Below, in pieces: positions 9,095 through 18,526 of a stretch of 64,000 nt of DNA. The notes beneath the pieces are model-generated. The model did not search any database and was not told the origin of the DNA. It saw only the letters and a list, made by a program, of their open reading frames with translations. The stretch is taken from positions 992,001-1,056,000 of the forward strand of contig NZ_JACHEG010000001.1 in NCBI RefSeq assembly GCF_014201355.1, given 5' to 3'. The DNA comes from Aliirhizobium wenxiniae (GTDB taxonomy: Bacteria; Pseudomonadota; Alphaproteobacteria; Rhizobiales; Rhizobiaceae). The position numbers were made by a program, and so were the translations under genes. Position 1 is the first letter of the stretch; each line of letters opens with the position of its first letter.

Positions 9095-9120
9095 GCCGTT
9101 CAAAAGCTGCAAAGCATTCG

Positions 9121-9153
9121 AAGGGGAGCCGTCACATCCGGCTCCCCTTTTTG
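9121..9153 (+). terminator. intrinsic terminator after FMN reductase
   Basis: A perfect 10-bp stem AAGGGGAGCC / GGCTCCCCTT with a 9-nt loop is followed by TTTTT. It is placed 26 bp after the stop of the FMN reductase gene. Confidence 0.9.
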
Positions 9154-9274
9154 ATTGTTTTGTTCGGTTCTTCAGACCGGAGCCATATTGAGGCCACATC
9201 CCTTTCCTTTTTGTCGCACTGCAACATTTTCAGGCTATGAGGCTGGGGTAGCCGACGCAACGGGAGACGATCTG

Positions 9275-10411
9275 ATGGCGAAAGCCGAGCAGGGATATCG
9301 CATCGCATGCCTTGATGGCCTGCGCGGCCTGGCAGCATTGTGGGTGCTTGTCGGACACGCTCACATTCTGACGGGTTTCCGCATACCCATCATTGGCGAT
9401 CCCGACCTCGGCGTCGACCTGTTCGTCATGCTCTCCGGCTTCCTGATGGTGTTTCACTATCAGCTTCGGAAGAAGAAGGAGCCTTGGGAGGCGCCGGGCA
9501 CATGGTCCGCCTTCTGGATCAGGCGCTTCTTCCGCATCGCCCCGCTCTATTACGTCATGCTTTTCGCCGCGTTGGCGCTCGGCCCGATGATCTATGACGC
9601 TCGCTCGACCATCGACGCCTTCAATGCCGTTCCGCCGCAGCCGGCAGCCCGCTATATCGACGACAGCCTCAAGAACTACCTGCTGCACCTGAGCTTCCTT
9701 TTCGGCCTCAGCCCGACATACGGCTACCGGACGGCGCTGCCGGACTGGAGCATTGGGCTGGAAATGCAGTTCTATGCGGCCCTGCCCTTCATCATGATAA
9801 TCGTTGGACGGCTCGGCTGGGTCAGAAGCATGGTCGGCATCGTCGCGGCCGGCATTGCCACTGTCTATGTCGTCACCGCGATCGGCTATCATTTCCCGAT
9901 GCCGACCTTCCTGCCGCTCAAGATGCATGTCTTTGCCGCCGGCATGTTGCTCGCGGCTGCGCTCGACTTGAGCAATCGGCGCGCCTTTGCCTATGCGGCG
10001 CTCGCCTGCCTGTTCGTGCTCATTCCGGTCGGCGGGGTGATGAACCCGATGCACGAAATCGTCCGTCTGGCACTGGTCGCCGTCTTTTTCGCGCTTGTCC
10101 ATGCACACCGCCTGCCAAAGGCAATCTCCGGCGTGGCGGAGACGATCTCAAATCAGCTCGGCAACCGGCTCTTCCACACGCTCGGCGAACTCTCCTTCGG
10201 AGCCTATCTCGCCCACCTGCTGATCATGCAGCCGGTCGTGGCCTTGCTGATCCGCAATTTCGAGATGAGCGACCCGGCAAGATGGCTGGTGACACTGGTC
10301 ATCACTCTCCCCCTCACCTATGCAGTGGCGGCGATCGGCTACAGCCTTATCGAAATGCAGGGGCTGAAGATCGGCCGAAGCCTGACCCGGCCGCGGACCG
10401 CCGCGGCCTGA
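9275..10411 (+). CDS. acyltransferase 3 family membrane protein
   Basis: A 378-residue multi-pass membrane acyltransferase (OafA/NodX type) that O-acylates surface glycans or other extracytoplasmic acceptors. The N-terminal signature 'RIACLDGLRGLAALWVLVGHAH' contains the conserved R/DGLRG and the catalytic His in the first span. 'GVDLFVMLSGFLM' and 'FWIRRFFRIAPLYYV' are the next family motifs. About ten hydrophobic segments are visible. The ATG with GGGAGACG upstream was chosen. The acceptor cannot be predicted, because no polysaccharide genes are adjacent. Confidence 0.9.
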   Translation: MAKAEQGYRIACLDGLRGLAALWVLVGHAHILTGFRIPIIGDPDLGVDLFVMLSGFLMVFHYQLRKKKEPWEAPGTWSAFWIRRFFRIAPLYYVMLFAALALGPMIYDARSTIDAFNAVPPQPAARYIDDSLKNYLLHLSFLFGLSPTYGYRTALPDWSIGLEMQFYAALPFIMIIVGRLGWVRSMVGIVAAGIATVYVVTAIGYHFPMPTFLPLKMHVFAAGMLLAAALDLSNRRAFAYAALACLFVLIPVGGVMNPMHEIVRLALVAVFFALVHAHRLPKAISGVAETISNQLGNRLFHTLGELSFGAYLAHLLIMQPVVALLIRNFEMSDPARWLVTLVITLPLTYAVAAIGYSLIEMQGLKIGRSLTRPRTAAA

Positions 10412-10420
10412 TCATCTTTC

Positions 10421-13400
10421 TCAGCGCGATTGCGTTGAAAGCCGCGCACCGCCGATCCAGGTGCGGATCTTGTCCTCCAGCGCTTCCGGGCTGATCGGCT
10501 TCGACAGATAGTCGTCCATGCCTGCCTGGAAGCAGAGCTCGCGGTCGCTTTCCAGCGCATGGGCGGTCACACCGATGATCGGCGTGTGGGTGCCGGTGCG
10601 CTCCTCCAGCTCACGGATCTTCTGCGTCGCCTGATGGCCGTTCATCACCGGCATGGAGACATCCATGAGGATGATCGCCGGATCATGCGCCTGCCAGGCG
10701 TCGACCGCCTCCGCGCCATTCTTGACGATCTGGAACAACCAGCCGGTGGTCTGCAGGATCTGGGTGAAGACGATCTGGTTGACCTCATTGTCTTCGGCCA
10801 CCAACACGTCGAGCGACGGCATGGCCTGAACCGGAGGCGTCGATTTCGCACCAGTCACCAGCTGGGGACTTGCAATAGGAGCGATAACCTCGGGAACGAC
10901 AGTTGTCTCCATCTGCCGCCGACTTCTGACCGAGCGCACCACGTCGATGACCGTGCTGCGCAGAAGGTTGGCCCGCGCCGGCTTCATCAGATGCGCATGG
11001 ATCTGCAGGCTGGCAAACATGCTTTCGTCATTTGCCATGTCCATTGAGGTCAGGAAGATGATGCCTGTGCGGTCGAAGCGATTGTCTCCACGCAGAGACT
11101 TGGCGAAATCAAGCCCGTTCATTTCCGGCATGTGATAGTCGAGCACGATCGCATCGACGGTGATCCCGAGACGCGATGCCTCGGCAAGCACGGCCAATCC
11201 CTCGGCACCGCTTTCCGCCGCAACCGTATCGAAACCCCACATGGAAAGTTGTTCGGAAAGGATGCGGCGATTGACGGCATTGTCGTCGACAATCAAAACG
11301 CGCGCGCCGCTGGTATTGACCGGCAGCACGGTTTCCGTCTTGCGCTCCGCGACGACCGGGAACGGCAGCTTGACGGTGAAGACCGAGCCGCGTCCGAGTT
11401 CGCTCTCGACATTGACCGAGCCGCCGAACAGTTCGACGAGACCCGACGTGATCGCCAGCCCCAGACCCGTACCCTCGTGCCGCCGCGTCGAGGACGTATC
11501 GACCTGCGAAAATTTTTCGAACACCGAGGCGAGTTTCTCGTCCGGAATGCCAAGCCCCGTGTCCTCGATCCGGATCGTCAGCATCAGGTCAGAAGCTCCA
11601 ACGGGTTCCGACTTCAAGTCGATGAAGACATGGCCCTTTTCGGTAAACTTCACGGCATTGCCGACCAGATTGGTGACGATCTGGCGGAAACGCCCGGCGT
11701 CACCGAGCACGGTCTCCCGCACGGAAGCATCACCGCGCACGATGAGTTCGATATCCTTGTCGGCGGCAGCGGACGAAAGCAGGGTGGCAACGTCTTCGAT
11801 CGCCTCCACTGGATCGAAGGGCGCCTTCCTCAGCTTCATCTGCCCGGCATCGATCTTCGAGAAGTCGAGGATGTCGTTGATGATCGTCAAAAGCGCATTG
11901 CCGGATTTGACGATGATGTCGATGAAGGTCTTCTGCCGCGTGTCGAGATTGGATTTGGCCAGCAGTTCGGCCATGCCGAGCACGCCATTCATCGGCGTGC
12001 GGATTTCATGGCTCATATTGGCGAGGAATTCCGACTTGGCACGGTCAGCGGCTTCGGCGCGCTGTAGAAGTCGGGTCAGGTCCTCTTCGCGCGCCTTGAC
12101 GTCGGTCACGTCGGTAAAGACGGCGAGCCAATGGTCGCTGTCGGTCTGCCGTGCCTCGACCTGAACCCATTTGCGGTTCTCGATCTTGAACGAGGCATAG
12201 AACGGCCGGCCCGCAGCCATGTTCTCTTCCAGCGACCGAAAAGTTCCAAGCGCTTCACCACTCGCACCGAGATCGCCGCGACGGACACAATAACGGAACA
12301 GATCGCGCCACTGTGCGCCGGGAGAAACCATCTCGGCGGGCATTTCCAGCATGGCGGCAAGCGCGTCGTTGGAGAGTTCCACCTCTCCGTCATGCAGGAT
12401 CAGCAGCCCTTGCGACATCGCGCTGGTCGCATCGCGCATCAGTGCGCCGTGACGCTCAAGCGCTGCCCGCGCCTCCTGGATTTCCGCATCACGCTTACGC
12501 ATGACGGTGATGTCGGTATAACTGAGTAGGAGCTTGCCGTCGGAAAGTCGCGAAGGCGAAATCAGCACCTGCCTGCCGGTAAGAGAGCGGATCTCCAGCG
12601 GAGGATGCCCGTCCTCCGTCAGCGCCGCAATCCGCTGCTCATAGATCGCTTCGAAATCGGAACCGAAATCGGCAAACACGCCGCTCTCGAAAAGAAACAG
12701 AAGGAAATCGCGATAGGAACGGCCGGAGAGATTGAAGCTCCGCTTCGTATCCCAGAACTCGCCGAAAGCAGGATTGGCATATTCGAAATCGAACTGGTCC
12801 GTCAGGATGGCGACGCCAACAGGAAGGGCGTCGAGAATGGTCTGCAGGTCTCGGCTGACCTTCTCCGCCTTCGCCTGTGCCTCGCTGATCTGCGAGACAT
12901 CCGTGCGCGAGCAGAGAAGATAGTTACTGCCATCCTCGGTCTGGATAGAGCGTAGACGGGTCAGGACCGGTATGACCGATCCGTCCGGAAAGGTCATGTC
13001 CTCGGACTTGTCGATATTCTCGCCATCCAGAACCCGGGCATTTTCGTCCCAGAAACGTTCGGCGGCCCAGGGAAACATCTGCGCTTCCGTCTGGCCTATA
13101 TAGCGATCGCGGCTGTCGCCGAGCATCCGTTCGTAGGCATGGTTGGCATAGGTCAGTTCATGCCTGGCATTGCGCACGAAGACCGGCGTCGGCAGGTCCT
13201 CGAGAATGGCGCGGAACAGCTCCGTTTCCGCCACCTGATTGCGGAGCAGCATTTCCTGCTCCTTGAAATCGGTGACATCCTGGCGGATCGCGATCAGAAC
13301 ACCATTTTCCAGCCGTTTGTTGACCGATCGAAGCCAGCGGCCATCGGCGAGATGATCGATGCTTTCATGATAGGGCTGCCGGAAAGGCTTGATCTGCTCA

Positions 13401-14059
13401 GCGAGCCATCCGTCCCGGCCCAGTGCAAGAACCTGATCGTCCGACTGATAGATCTTTCGGCGGCGGTCGTAGGCCTGCCCAAGGATCTGAGGCAGGTTCA
13501 TCCCGACCTGCAGATCGATATCCAGCGTGCGGCCATATTCGGTAAGCTGCGAATTGCAATAGAGCAACACGTCGTTGCGGTCGTAGATGCCGATGCCCAT
13601 TTCCAGCATGTCGAGGGCATCGTCGAGAAGCTTGTTGTCGAACATGGTCGGGGAGCCGCCAGCAACACGTAGCGGTACGATCTTGGCCATGCTGGAGGCA
13701 ACCTCCACCCTCTGGGCAATCGCCTCGATAGTGCCGAACAGATAGGTATGGTCGTTTTCAGTCAGAAAGCGCTCTATATGAACTTCATAGGCAAGCGCAC
13801 CGGCGGGATCGAACAACCGCGCGACCTCGTCGCTGCCGAAAACAATGGCCCGGCTTTCCTTTTCCTTGCGCTCGCCGGCATCCACCGTGCCCGTCAGAGT
13901 GTCGCTGGCGCCGTCCACGAAGTCGTCCGGACTAGCACCGAAAAGTTCCGCATAGGCGAGATTGACCGCCACATAGCGCAGCGCGCTATCCTTGATATAG
14001 GCCGGCTGCGTCAGATCCTGTATCCGCGCACAGGCTTTATCGAGCAAGTCGCTGTGCAT
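10421..14059 (-). CDS. hybrid sensor histidine kinase with multiple PAS and two receiver domains
   Basis: 1,212 residues, no membrane span, so a cytosolic sensor. About five PAS-like segments occupy residues 10-650 (for example 'LEDLPTPVFVRNARHELTYA' and 'LDALPVGVAILTDQFDFEYA'). The HisKA H-box 'ANMSHEIRTPMNGVLGMAEL' is near residue 690. The HATPase has 'NLVGNAVKFTEKG', 'DTGLGIP' and 'GTGLGLAI'. Receiver 1 ('VLIVDDNAVNRRIL', phospho-Asp in 'IVLDYHMPEMNG') and receiver 2 ('VLVAEDNEVNQIV', 'ILMDVSMPVMNGH') end the protein. There is no Hpt domain, so phosphate must pass to a separate partner. No response regulator is adjacent, so it is an orphan kinase. An in-frame TTG lies six bases upstream of the chosen ATG. 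Confidence 0.94.
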   Translation of the reverse strand: MHSDLLDKACARIQDLTQPAYIKDSALRYVAVNLAYAELFGASPDDFVDGASDTLTGTVDAGERKEKESRAIVFGSDEVARLFDPAGALAYEVHIERFLTENDHTYLFGTIEAIAQRVEVASSMAKIVPLRVAGGSPTMFDNKLLDDALDMLEMGIGIYDRNDVLLYCNSQLTEYGRTLDIDLQVGMNLPQILGQAYDRRRKIYQSDDQVLALGRDGWLAEQIKPFRQPYHESIDHLADGRWLRSVNKRLENGVLIAIRQDVTDFKEQEMLLRNQVAETELFRAILEDLPTPVFVRNARHELTYANHAYERMLGDSRDRYIGQTEAQMFPWAAERFWDENARVLDGENIDKSEDMTFPDGSVIPVLTRLRSIQTEDGSNYLLCSRTDVSQISEAQAKAEKVSRDLQTILDALPVGVAILTDQFDFEYANPAFGEFWDTKRSFNLSGRSYRDFLLFLFESGVFADFGSDFEAIYEQRIAALTEDGHPPLEIRSLTGRQVLISPSRLSDGKLLLSYTDITVMRKRDAEIQEARAALERHGALMRDATSAMSQGLLILHDGEVELSNDALAAMLEMPAEMVSPGAQWRDLFRYCVRRGDLGASGEALGTFRSLEENMAAGRPFYASFKIENRKWVQVEARQTDSDHWLAVFTDVTDVKAREEDLTRLLQRAEAADRAKSEFLANMSHEIRTPMNGVLGMAELLAKSNLDTRQKTFIDIIVKSGNALLTIINDILDFSKIDAGQMKLRKAPFDPVEAIEDVATLLSSAAADKDIELIVRGDASVRETVLGDAGRFRQIVTNLVGNAVKFTEKGHVFIDLKSEPVGASDLMLTIRIEDTGLGIPDEKLASVFEKFSQVDTSSTRRHEGTGLGLAITSGLVELFGGSVNVESELGRGSVFTVKLPFPVVAERKTETVLPVNTSGARVLIVDDNAVNRRILSEQLSMWGFDTVAAESGAEGLAVLAEASRLGITVDAIVLDYHMPEMNGLDFAKSLRGDNRFDRTGIIFLTSMDMANDESMFASLQIHAHLMKPARANLLRSTVIDVVRSVRSRRQMETTVVPEVIAPIASPQLVTGAKSTPPVQAMPSLDVLVAEDNEVNQIVFTQILQTTGWLFQIVKNGAEAVDAWQAHDPAIILMDVSMPVMNGHQATQKIRELEERTGTHTPIIGVTAHALESDRELCFQAGMDDYLSKPISPEALEDKIRTWIGGARLSTQSR

Positions 14060-14329
14060 ATCCAAGCGCTGCCGTCCCTTTTATTGTGTTCCCGGGCGAT
14101 TTTTTGGACCGATTCCCTTCGGTCATGATGGCGACGATAACACCATGGCGAGTGTTAACAACGCGTTTTTACCACAAGTCGATACCTGGATTTTCTTGTA
14201 GCGATTGCACAATTTTCACTGGAGCGGCGTGATGTTCTGGAAGAGGCGGCACATCGTCGCAAATGGCGAGGGCAACCGTGAAGGGAATTTGACACAGTCT
14301 GCGAAAGGACCGCCGCAGATGGGATAGTC

Positions 14330-15919
14330 ATGAGCGAGATTACGACGCCTTCTCCTGCTGAAACAGACGTTGGCTCAACGAGCGGTGAAAGACGCCGCCG
14401 CAGCGGCGGTAGAGGTGGCGAACGCGTCCGCTCAGGCCTGACCGGGACAAAATACCGCAACCTGGTCAACACAATAGACAAGACCAGCATCCTCTCACCC
14501 GAAGCGATCGAAGACATTCACAGCGCCTCGCTGATCGTGCTCGAGGAAATCGGCATGGACATCATCCTGCCGGAAGCGCGTGAGCGGATGAAGACGGCGG
14601 GAGCAGATGTTACGCCCGGCTCCAACCGGGTGCGTTTCGACCGTGGCCTGATCGAGGAACTGATCGCATCCGCGCCGTCAAGCTTCACCATGCATGCCCG
14701 AAATCCGCAGCGGAATGTCAGCATCGGCGGCAATAACCTGGTCTTCGCGCAGGTCGCGTCCGCCCCCTTCGTTGCCGATCGTGAAGGTGGTCGCCGCGCC
14801 GGCAATCAGGACGACTTTCGCAAGCTGATCAAACTGGCGCAGCATTACGACATCATCCACACGACCGGCGGTTATCCGGTAGAGCCGATCGACATCCACG
14901 CTTCGGTTCGTCACCTCGACTGCCTGTCCGATCTGGTAAAACTGACAGACAAGGTCTTTCATTGTTATTCGCTTGGCGCACAGCGCAATCTCGATGCACT
15001 TGAAATTGCCCGTATCGGGAGAGGCATATCGATGGAGCAGATGACGACGGAGCCATCGCTTTTCACCGTCATCAACTCCTCCTCCCCGCTCCGTCTCGAC
15101 GGGCCGATGCTTCAAGGGATCATCGAAATGTCGTCGCGCGGCCAGGTCGTCATCATGACGCCGTTCACGCTTGCGGGCGCCATGGCGCCGGTAACGATCG
15201 CCGGCGCTCTGGTACAGCAGAATGCCGAGGCGCTTTGCGGCATCGCCTTCACCCAGATGGTGCGAAGAGGCGCACCCGTGATGTATGGCGGCTTCACGTC
15301 CAATGTCGACATGAAGACCGGTGCACCCGCTTTCGGCACACCGGAATATATGAAGGCGGTTATTGCCGGTGGGCAACTGGCCCGCCGCTACGGCATCCCC
15401 TACCGGACCTCCAACACCAACGCGGCAAATACGCTGGATGCGCAGGCAGCCTATGAGAGCGCCATGTCGCTTTGGGCGCTGACTCAGGGCGGCGGCAATT
15501 TCATCCTCCATTCGGCCGGCTGGACGGAAGGCGGACTGACGGCATCTTTCGAGAAGTTCATTCTCGACGTCGACATGTTGCAGATGGTGGCGGAGTTCCT
15601 GACGCCGCTCGACGTGAGCGCCGACGCCCTGGCGCTCGATGCTGTGCGCGATGTCGGCCCGGGCGGCCATTACTTTGGCACCCCGCATACTCTCGCACGT
15701 TACGAAACCGCCTTCTATTCGCCTATCCTGTCAGATTGGCGCAATTTCGAAACGTGGACCGAGGCAGGCAGACCGACCACCTATGACCATGCCAACCGGA
15801 TCTACAAGGAAGCATTGGCCAATTACCAGCAACCGGCACTTGATCCCGCAATAGAAGAAGAACTCGATTCTTTCGTGGCCAAGCGAAAAACTGAAGGCGG
15901 TGTGGCAACCGATTTCTGA
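14330..15919 (+). CDS. trimethylamine methyltransferase family protein (MttB-like, no pyrrolysine)
   Basis: 529 residues of the MttB superfamily. Motifs include 'LSPEAIEDIHSASLIVLEEIGMDI' at the N-terminus, 'VFAQVASAPFVADREGGRRAGN', and 'GGHYFGTPHTLARYETAFYSP' in the C-terminal barrel. The frame has no internal TAG, so this is the non-pyrrolysine branch, whose known members demethylate quaternary amines such as glycine betaine. An unusual Arg/Gly-rich N-terminal extension (GERRRRSGGRGGERVRSG) precedes the domain. No corrinoid protein gene is adjacent, so the methyl acceptor must be encoded elsewhere. Confidence 0.88.
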   Translation: MSEITTPSPAETDVGSTSGERRRRSGGRGGERVRSGLTGTKYRNLVNTIDKTSILSPEAIEDIHSASLIVLEEIGMDIILPEARERMKTAGADVTPGSNRVRFDRGLIEELIASAPSSFTMHARNPQRNVSIGGNNLVFAQVASAPFVADREGGRRAGNQDDFRKLIKLAQHYDIIHTTGGYPVEPIDIHASVRHLDCLSDLVKLTDKVFHCYSLGAQRNLDALEIARIGRGISMEQMTTEPSLFTVINSSSPLRLDGPMLQGIIEMSSRGQVVIMTPFTLAGAMAPVTIAGALVQQNAEALCGIAFTQMVRRGAPVMYGGFTSNVDMKTGAPAFGTPEYMKAVIAGGQLARRYGIPYRTSNTNAANTLDAQAAYESAMSLWALTQGGGNFILHSAGWTEGGLTASFEKFILDVDMLQMVAEFLTPLDVSADALALDAVRDVGPGGHYFGTPHTLARYETAFYSPILSDWRNFETWTEAGRPTTYDHANRIYKEALANYQQPALDPAIEEELDSFVAKRKTEGGVATDF

Positions 15920-16124
15920 ACGCCTTCAAACCGGCGCAGCGTTGCCGCAATCTCGCCACAAAGCGAGACAGGGGTTGCGCGTCAGCGGTAAAAATCAACC
16001 TCTGGATGATCGAGTGTGAACAGGCGTTCAGACTAAGTTCTGTTTCCTTCCATCAATCTGCCGAGATTGAGCACCATCTTGTGAACGTGCCCTTGGAACG
16101 AACCAAAGGGAAAGGACCACGATC

Positions 16125-16475
16125 ATGACGTTCATGAAGAAGACAGTTTCCGCAGGCCTCGTCGCCCTGTCCGTCGCAGGCGTACTTGCCGCGACCGCAC
16201 CAGCCGCAGAAGCGCGTGACCACCATCATCACGGCGACGACGTCCTGATCGGCGCCGCCGCAGGTCTTGCCGGCGGCCTTATCGGAGGCGCAATCGTTTC
16301 CGGTTCGCAGCGCCCGGTATATGTCGAACCGCAATACGAATACGCACCGCCACCGCCGCCGCGGGTCGTCTACCGCCCTGCGTACTACGAGCCGGCCCCG
16401 CCGCCGCCGCGTTGCCACTTCGAATGGGTGGAAAACGAATATGGCGAAGCTTATCGCGCCCGCGTCTGCTATTAA
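16125..16475 (+). CDS. exported proline/tyrosine-rich protein (BA14K-like)
   Basis: A 116-residue protein with a Sec signal peptide (MKKTVSAGLVALSVAGVLAATAPAAEA, processed at about residue 30). It is followed by a His-rich patch (DHHHHGDD), a glycine-rich membrane-like helix (IGAAAGLAGGLIGGAIVSG), a Pro/Tyr-rich tail (YAPPPPPRVVYRPAYYEPAPPPP) and a terminal pair of Cys (RCHFEW, RVCY). The arrangement resembles small envelope proteins common in rhizobia (BA14K/glycine-zipper type). Function unknown; it is probably envelope-associated. Confidence 0.75.
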   Translation: MTFMKKTVSAGLVALSVAGVLAATAPAAEARDHHHHGDDVLIGAAAGLAGGLIGGAIVSGSQRPVYVEPQYEYAPPPPPRVVYRPAYYEPAPPPPRCHFEWVENEYGEAYRARVCY

Positions 16476-16496
16476 GATCTGAAGTCAGAGATGCCG

Positions 16497-16532
16497 AAGG
16501 CGGCGGTGAAAGCACCGCCGCCTTTCTCGTTT
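16497..16532 (+). terminator. intrinsic terminator
   Basis: A stem AAGGCGGCGGTG / CACCGCCGCCTT with a four-base loop AAAG is followed by a T-rich run, just after the proline-rich exported protein gene. Confidence 0.88.
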
Positions 16533-16858
16533 TTCTCTTATACGCGATCAATCGTCGTCGCCGTCGATCCACATCTGTTCGCCATCTTGCGGCCATCCCC
16601 TTCTGAACTGCGACAGGATTTCCGCCGTCGCAGGCATCAGCGCTGTGGGAAACCTCTTACGCGCCGATGACAGCCGCCACCGATAGGACTATCGAGGCTT
16701 TTTGCGAGCCGGCACGATCTATCGAAGCATCAGCGGCGATCCCGTGCCCGCGCGACAGGCAAAAATCATTCCCGCCTTATGAGACTATAAATCGAAAAAG
16801 CACGACACCGGAAACGTGTCGGGTCGCTTGGCGGGGAACAACAAGGACAGGGCGAGAC
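16533..16858. other. gene-free stretch before the NCS2 permease
   Basis: Between the terminator and the permease start I see no supported coding sequence or RNA structure. It presumably carries the permease promoter. I looked for a purine riboswitch-like three-way junction and did not find one by eye. Confidence 0.5.
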
Positions 16859-18193
16859 ATGAGCGAGACGGGTGGGTATTTTCCGCGTTGGCGGCTGAAG
16901 ACGGAAGGGCGCATCCTGCCCGACGAACGTCTGCCGGCAGGCCCGACGGTAGTGCTGGGCTTCCAGCATGTGGTGGCGATGTTCGGCTCGACCGTTCTTG
17001 CCCCGATGATCATGGGGTTCGACCCCAACGTATCGATCCTGTTTTCCGGCATCTCGACGCTGATCTTTTTCATCGCTGTCGGTGGTCGCGTCCCGAGCTA
17101 TCTCGGATCCTCCTTCGCCTTCATCGGCCCGGTTCTGGTGGCGACTGCCGCTGCAGCCGGCGCGCCTAACCCGAATATCGCGCTGGCGCTGGGCGGCATC
17201 ATCGCCGCCGGTGCGCTTTATGCGCTGATCGGCGTCATCGTCATGATGGCCGGCCATCGCTGGATCGAACGGCTGATGCCGCCGGTCCTGACCGGCGCGA
17301 TCGTCGCCGCCATCGGCCTCGTGCTGGCACCGATCGCAATCGCCAGCGCCTCCGGCACCGGCGCGGCGACGCCTGACGGCAGCCAGCTGTCGCGCTGGGT
17401 GGCAATCGCCACCGTCGCAGCCGTCGGCCTCGTCGCAGTCTATGCCCCCGGCATGACTCGCCGCCTGCCTATCCTTCTTGGCGGCGCTTTCGCCTATATC
17501 CTTTATCTCGTGCTGGCGAACGGCATGGGTTATGGCACGCCGATTGATTTCTCCGGCGTTTCCGCTGCCGCATGGTTCGGCCTGCCGACCTTCACCGCTC
17601 CAGTTTTCTCCGCATCCGCAATCACTCTGATCGCCCCGGTCGTCGTCATTCTGGTTGCCGAAAACCTCGGGCATATCAAGGCGATCGGCGCCATGACCGG
17701 CCGTAATCTCGACCCCTATCTCGGCCGCGCCTTCATCGGTGACGGTATCTCGACGATGTTCTCCGGTTTCTTCGGCGGCACCGGCATGACCACTTACGCC
17801 GAAAACATGGGCGTCATGGCCGTCACCCGCATCTTCTCGACGCTGGTCTTCCTCGTCGCGGCCTTCGTTGCCGTCCTGCTCGGCTTCTCGCCGAAATTCG
17901 GCGCGCTGATCCAAACCATCCCCGGCCCGGTTCTCGGCGGCCTGTCGATCGTCGTCTTCGGCCTGATCGCAGCCACTGCCGGCCGTATCTGGGTGGAAAA
18001 CAAGGTCGATTTCGCCGAACCGCGCAACCTGATCACCGTTGGTGTCGCGCTGGTGCTGGGCGCCGGCAATTTCAAGCTGGACGTCGCTGGCTTCACTCTC
18101 GACGGCATCGGCACCGCTACGATCGGCGCGATCGTGCTTTATCACGCTCTTGGCCTGACCAAGGCTGCAAACAAGCCGGATCAGCAGGCCTGA
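16859..18193 (+). CDS. NCS2 family uracil/xanthine permease (UraA/RutG-like)
   Basis: A 444-residue nucleobase:proton symporter of the inner membrane. 'GPTVVLGFQHVVAMFGSTVLAPMIMG' is the uracil-branch TM1 motif. 'VVILVAENLGHIKAIGAMTGRNL' holds the conserved Glu of TM8, and 'FSGFFGGTGMTTYAENMGVMAVT' is the TM10 signature with the second binding Glu. About 14 spans are visible. The start ATG (MSETGGYF) has an AGGACAGGGCGAG region upstream. Uracil is the best substrate guess, consistent with the pyrimidine-catabolic preTA genes in the right flank, though those are 40 kb away. Confidence 0.92.
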   Translation: MSETGGYFPRWRLKTEGRILPDERLPAGPTVVLGFQHVVAMFGSTVLAPMIMGFDPNVSILFSGISTLIFFIAVGGRVPSYLGSSFAFIGPVLVATAAAAGAPNPNIALALGGIIAAGALYALIGVIVMMAGHRWIERLMPPVLTGAIVAAIGLVLAPIAIASASGTGAATPDGSQLSRWVAIATVAAVGLVAVYAPGMTRRLPILLGGAFAYILYLVLANGMGYGTPIDFSGVSAAAWFGLPTFTAPVFSASAITLIAPVVVILVAENLGHIKAIGAMTGRNLDPYLGRAFIGDGISTMFSGFFGGTGMTTYAENMGVMAVTRIFSTLVFLVAAFVAVLLGFSPKFGALIQTIPGPVLGGLSIVVFGLIAATAGRIWVENKVDFAEPRNLITVGVALVLGAGNFKLDVAGFTLDGIGTATIGAIVLYHALGLTKAANKPDQQA

Positions 18194-18210
18194 CCTGCCA
18201 TTGAGACGAC

Positions 18211-18244
18211 CGAAGCGCAGGCCGCATGGCTGGCCTGCGCTTCG
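18211..18244. repeat. perfect 13-bp hairpin after permease
   Basis: CGAAGCGCAGGCC / GGCCTGCGCTTCG with an 8-nt loop, 17 bp after the permease stop. There is no T-tract, so it may be a factor-dependent terminator, an mRNA 3'-end stabiliser or a REP-like element. The rest of 18194-18526 shows no coding sequence. Confidence 0.6.
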
Positions 18245-18526
18245 CATCCGCGAAACTTCCTTGACTTTTCGCGTAAAATCCACCACATGCGGCTCATGCT
18301 TTCACCTTCCGGCCGCCGCGTGAGTTGGCCCTGCGACAAATTTCGATCGCGAAGAAGGAACAAGGCGCACTGATAGATCGCCCTGGCATTCAGGGTTTAA
18401 GCGCTGGGAAGCAATTTCCAACACACAAGTTCCCAAATCACGCGGGGTTCTTGACGCCAGAAACAGCTTACACGGCATGGTGCCGTGCGGGCACATATGT
18501 TTTTGGCGCCCCGAAAGGTATTCGCT

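Noticed and set aside
14330-15919. Pyrrolysine-containing MttB
   Set aside because: The frame runs through without an internal TAG, so it is the non-pyrrolysine type.
16766-18286. A 506-codon open frame antisense to the permease
   Set aside because: Same reason: the product is hydrophilic repeats of D, G, R and Q, mirroring the hydrophobic codons of the permease.
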